From: Peptococcaceae bacterium BRH_c23
GTDB taxonomy: Bacteria > Bacillota_B > Desulfitobacteriia > Desulfitobacteriales > Desulfitobacteriaceae
Assembly: GCA_000961805.1 (NCBI GenBank)
Contig: LADV01000192.1
Location: 1-6,573 of the forward strand
Length of the DNA: 6,573 bases
Direction: 5' to 3'
Positions 5,461 to 6,573 of the stretch are shown here, piece by piece (within the stretch, counting starts at the first letter, position 1; each line of letters opens with the position of its first letter). Both the position numbers and the translations under genes were made by a program. A model generated the notes under the pieces. That model saw nothing but the letters and a program-made list of their open reading frames with translations, was not told the DNA's origin and ran no database searches.

Positions 5461-6573
5461 TTACGCTTTATAAACTTTAGAATTTGTTATTTTTCCTGAA
5501 ATTGCTGAAGCTGCAGCAGTAGCAGGGCTCATCAGATGAACGGTACCGCCTTTTCCCATTCTGCCATTAAAATTTCGGTTGGTTGTAGAAGCACAGGCTT
5601 CACCATTAGCAAGAACCCCATTACTCATACCCAGACAAGCTCCACAAGTTGGGTTTGTCACGCAAAAACCGGAATTCTGGAAAATTTCAATGATGCCTTC
5701 TTTTAAAGCCATTGAAAAGATAGCTGGCGTTGCAGGGCTTACAATGGCCCGCACGTCATCACTTATTTTTTTATCCTTAAGGATACTTGCAGCAATTCTC
5801 AAATCTTCGATACGACCATTGGTACAACTTCCTATATAAACCTGGTCAATTTTTGCACCTGACATTTCATTAACTGTTTTTACCTGATCTGGTTTGTACC
5901 CGAAAGTAACCATCGGTTCTAAGGTGGTAACATCGTATTCATAGACTTTTTCATAGGAAGCATCTGCATCCGAAATCCATTTTGAGTATTCCAGTAAAGC
6001 GTCTTCTTTTGAGTTGAATTCGTCTTTAATGAATTCCCATAGGTATTCGACAGTTGTCATATCCGGATAACATATTCCACAGGTGCCTCCGGCTTCAATG
6101 GCCATATTACATAATGTCATACGTGATTCCATGGACATTGTATCAATAACCGGTCCTGTAAATTCTATGACCATGTTTGTTGCACCGTTTACAGTCAGTT
6201 CTTTAATAATAAAAAGTATCAGGTCTTTGGCATAAACTCCCGGTTGTAAGTTGCCATTAAGCACAATTTTAATGGTTTTTGGAAAATGGAAGGCACAGAC
6301 ACCTTTGAGTATCCCCACTTCAAGGTCCGTCGTACCGACACCTGCTGCAAAAGCCCCAAAGGCTCCATGAGTACAGGTGTGGGAATCCCCCATGATCACG
6401 GTATAACCGGGTCTCACAAATCCTTTTTCTGGAAAAATTGCATGGCAGACACCATTTCTCCCAATGTCAAAAAAGTCTTGGATATTATGCCTTTTAGCCC
6501 AATCACGGAGTATCTTACCCTGTTCAGCGGTTTTAGAATCTTTGGCAGGTGTTACATGGTCTATGACAGCTTT
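5461..6573 (-). CDS. leuC: LeuC-type large subunit of 3-isopropylmalate dehydratase (or a related hydro-lyase), 5' end off the window
   Basis: The frame is open from the right edge to TAA (5461-5463): 370 residues, lacking roughly the first 50-60 of a protein of about 420. The GTG at 6415-6417 is internal, because the frame continues upstream with family-like text (AVIDHVTPAKDSKTAEQGK). The iron-sulfur [4Fe-4S] cysteines are present: IGSCTNGR (fragment Cys250) and NPTCGACLG (Cys310, Cys313). Also present are the active-site GDSHTCTHGAFGAFAAGVGT stretch (from residue 62) and STTNRNFNGRMGKGG with the substrate-binding arginines. It pairs with the small subunit encoded 15 bp downstream to make a cytosolic hydro-lyase, by default the isopropylmalate isomerase of leucine synthesis. 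The segment IEAGGTCGICYPD is unusually rich in cysteine for that position, and together with YLT in the partner leaves DmdA-like or other substrates open. Promoter and leader lie off the window, so regulation cannot be seen. Confidence 0.9.
   Translation of the reverse strand, partial: KAVIDHVTPAKDSKTAEQGKILRDWAKRHNIQDFFDIGRNGVCHAIFPEKGFVRPGYTVIMGDSHTCTHGAFGAFAAGVGTTDLEVGILKGVCAFHFPKTIKIVLNGNLQPGVYAKDLILFIIKELTVNGATNMVIEFTGPVIDTMSMESRMTLCNMAIEAGGTCGICYPDMTTVEYLWEFIKDEFNSKEDALLEYSKWISDADASYEKVYEYDVTTLEPMVTFGYKPDQVKTVNEMSGAKIDQVYIGSCTNGRIEDLRIAASILKDKKISDDVRAIVSPATPAIFSMALKEGIIEIFQNSGFCVTNPTCGACLGMSNGVLANGEACASTTNRNFNGRMGKGGTVHLMSPATAAASAISGKITNSKVYKA

Noticed and set aside
6415..6417. GTG as the start of the large-subunit gene
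   Set aside because: The same frame continues upstream to the window edge with sequence typical of the LeuC N-terminal part, so this GTG encodes an internal valine.

Overview
The window looks like chromosomal DNA of a low-to-moderate GC, Gram-positive, probably clostridial anaerobe. This is inferred from strong GGAGG ribosome sites, TATAAT/TTGAAA promoters, intrinsic terminators, a Bacillota-length single-chain pyruvate carboxylase and an AT-rich leuCD-type pair. The species cannot be named from sequence alone. No phage, IS, CRISPR, tRNA or rRNA gene is visible.

Layout, left to right. (a) 1-263, minus: N-terminal 87 residues of a Phd/YefM-type antitoxin whose 3' end, and any toxin partner, lie off the left edge. 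Its promoter (294-322) is embedded in a 35-bp inverted repeat (283-317), the arrangement expected for an autoregulated toxin-antitoxin operon. (b) 493-627, plus: a 44-residue two-CxxC zinc-ribbon microprotein. It has its own upstream promoter and a perfect 26-bp palindromic terminator (642-667). (c) 668-884: a convergent intergenic region with a REP/MITE-like nested hairpin (719-802) and the pyc terminator hairpin (819-864). (d) 885-4337, minus: a complete 1150-residue pyruvate carboxylase, apparently monocistronic. (e) 4338-4923: a 586-bp gap holding the pyc leader and possible promoter, short direct repeats, a doubtful ORF remnant and the leuCD terminator (4792-4822). (f) 4924-6573, minus: leuD-like and leuC-like subunits of an aconitase-superfamily hydro-lyase. 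leuC comes first and is truncated by the right edge, and 15 bp separate the two genes.

How the genes relate: pyruvate carboxylase makes oxaloacetate from pyruvate (anaplerosis). The leuCD-type enzyme isomerises or (de)hydrates a malate-type acid, by default 2-/3-isopropylmalate in leucine synthesis. They share a strand, but a strong terminator separates them, so they are probably not one operon. No leuA or leuB is visible in the window, and the substrate loop of the small subunit (YLT) is neither of the patterns I recall for isopropylmalate or homoaconitate enzymes. The exact substrate is therefore open; a 2,3-dimethylmalate-dehydratase-like role is one alternative. I see no clearly novel system. 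The items most worth checking are the zinc-ribbon microprotein, the hairpin element and the leuCD substrate.
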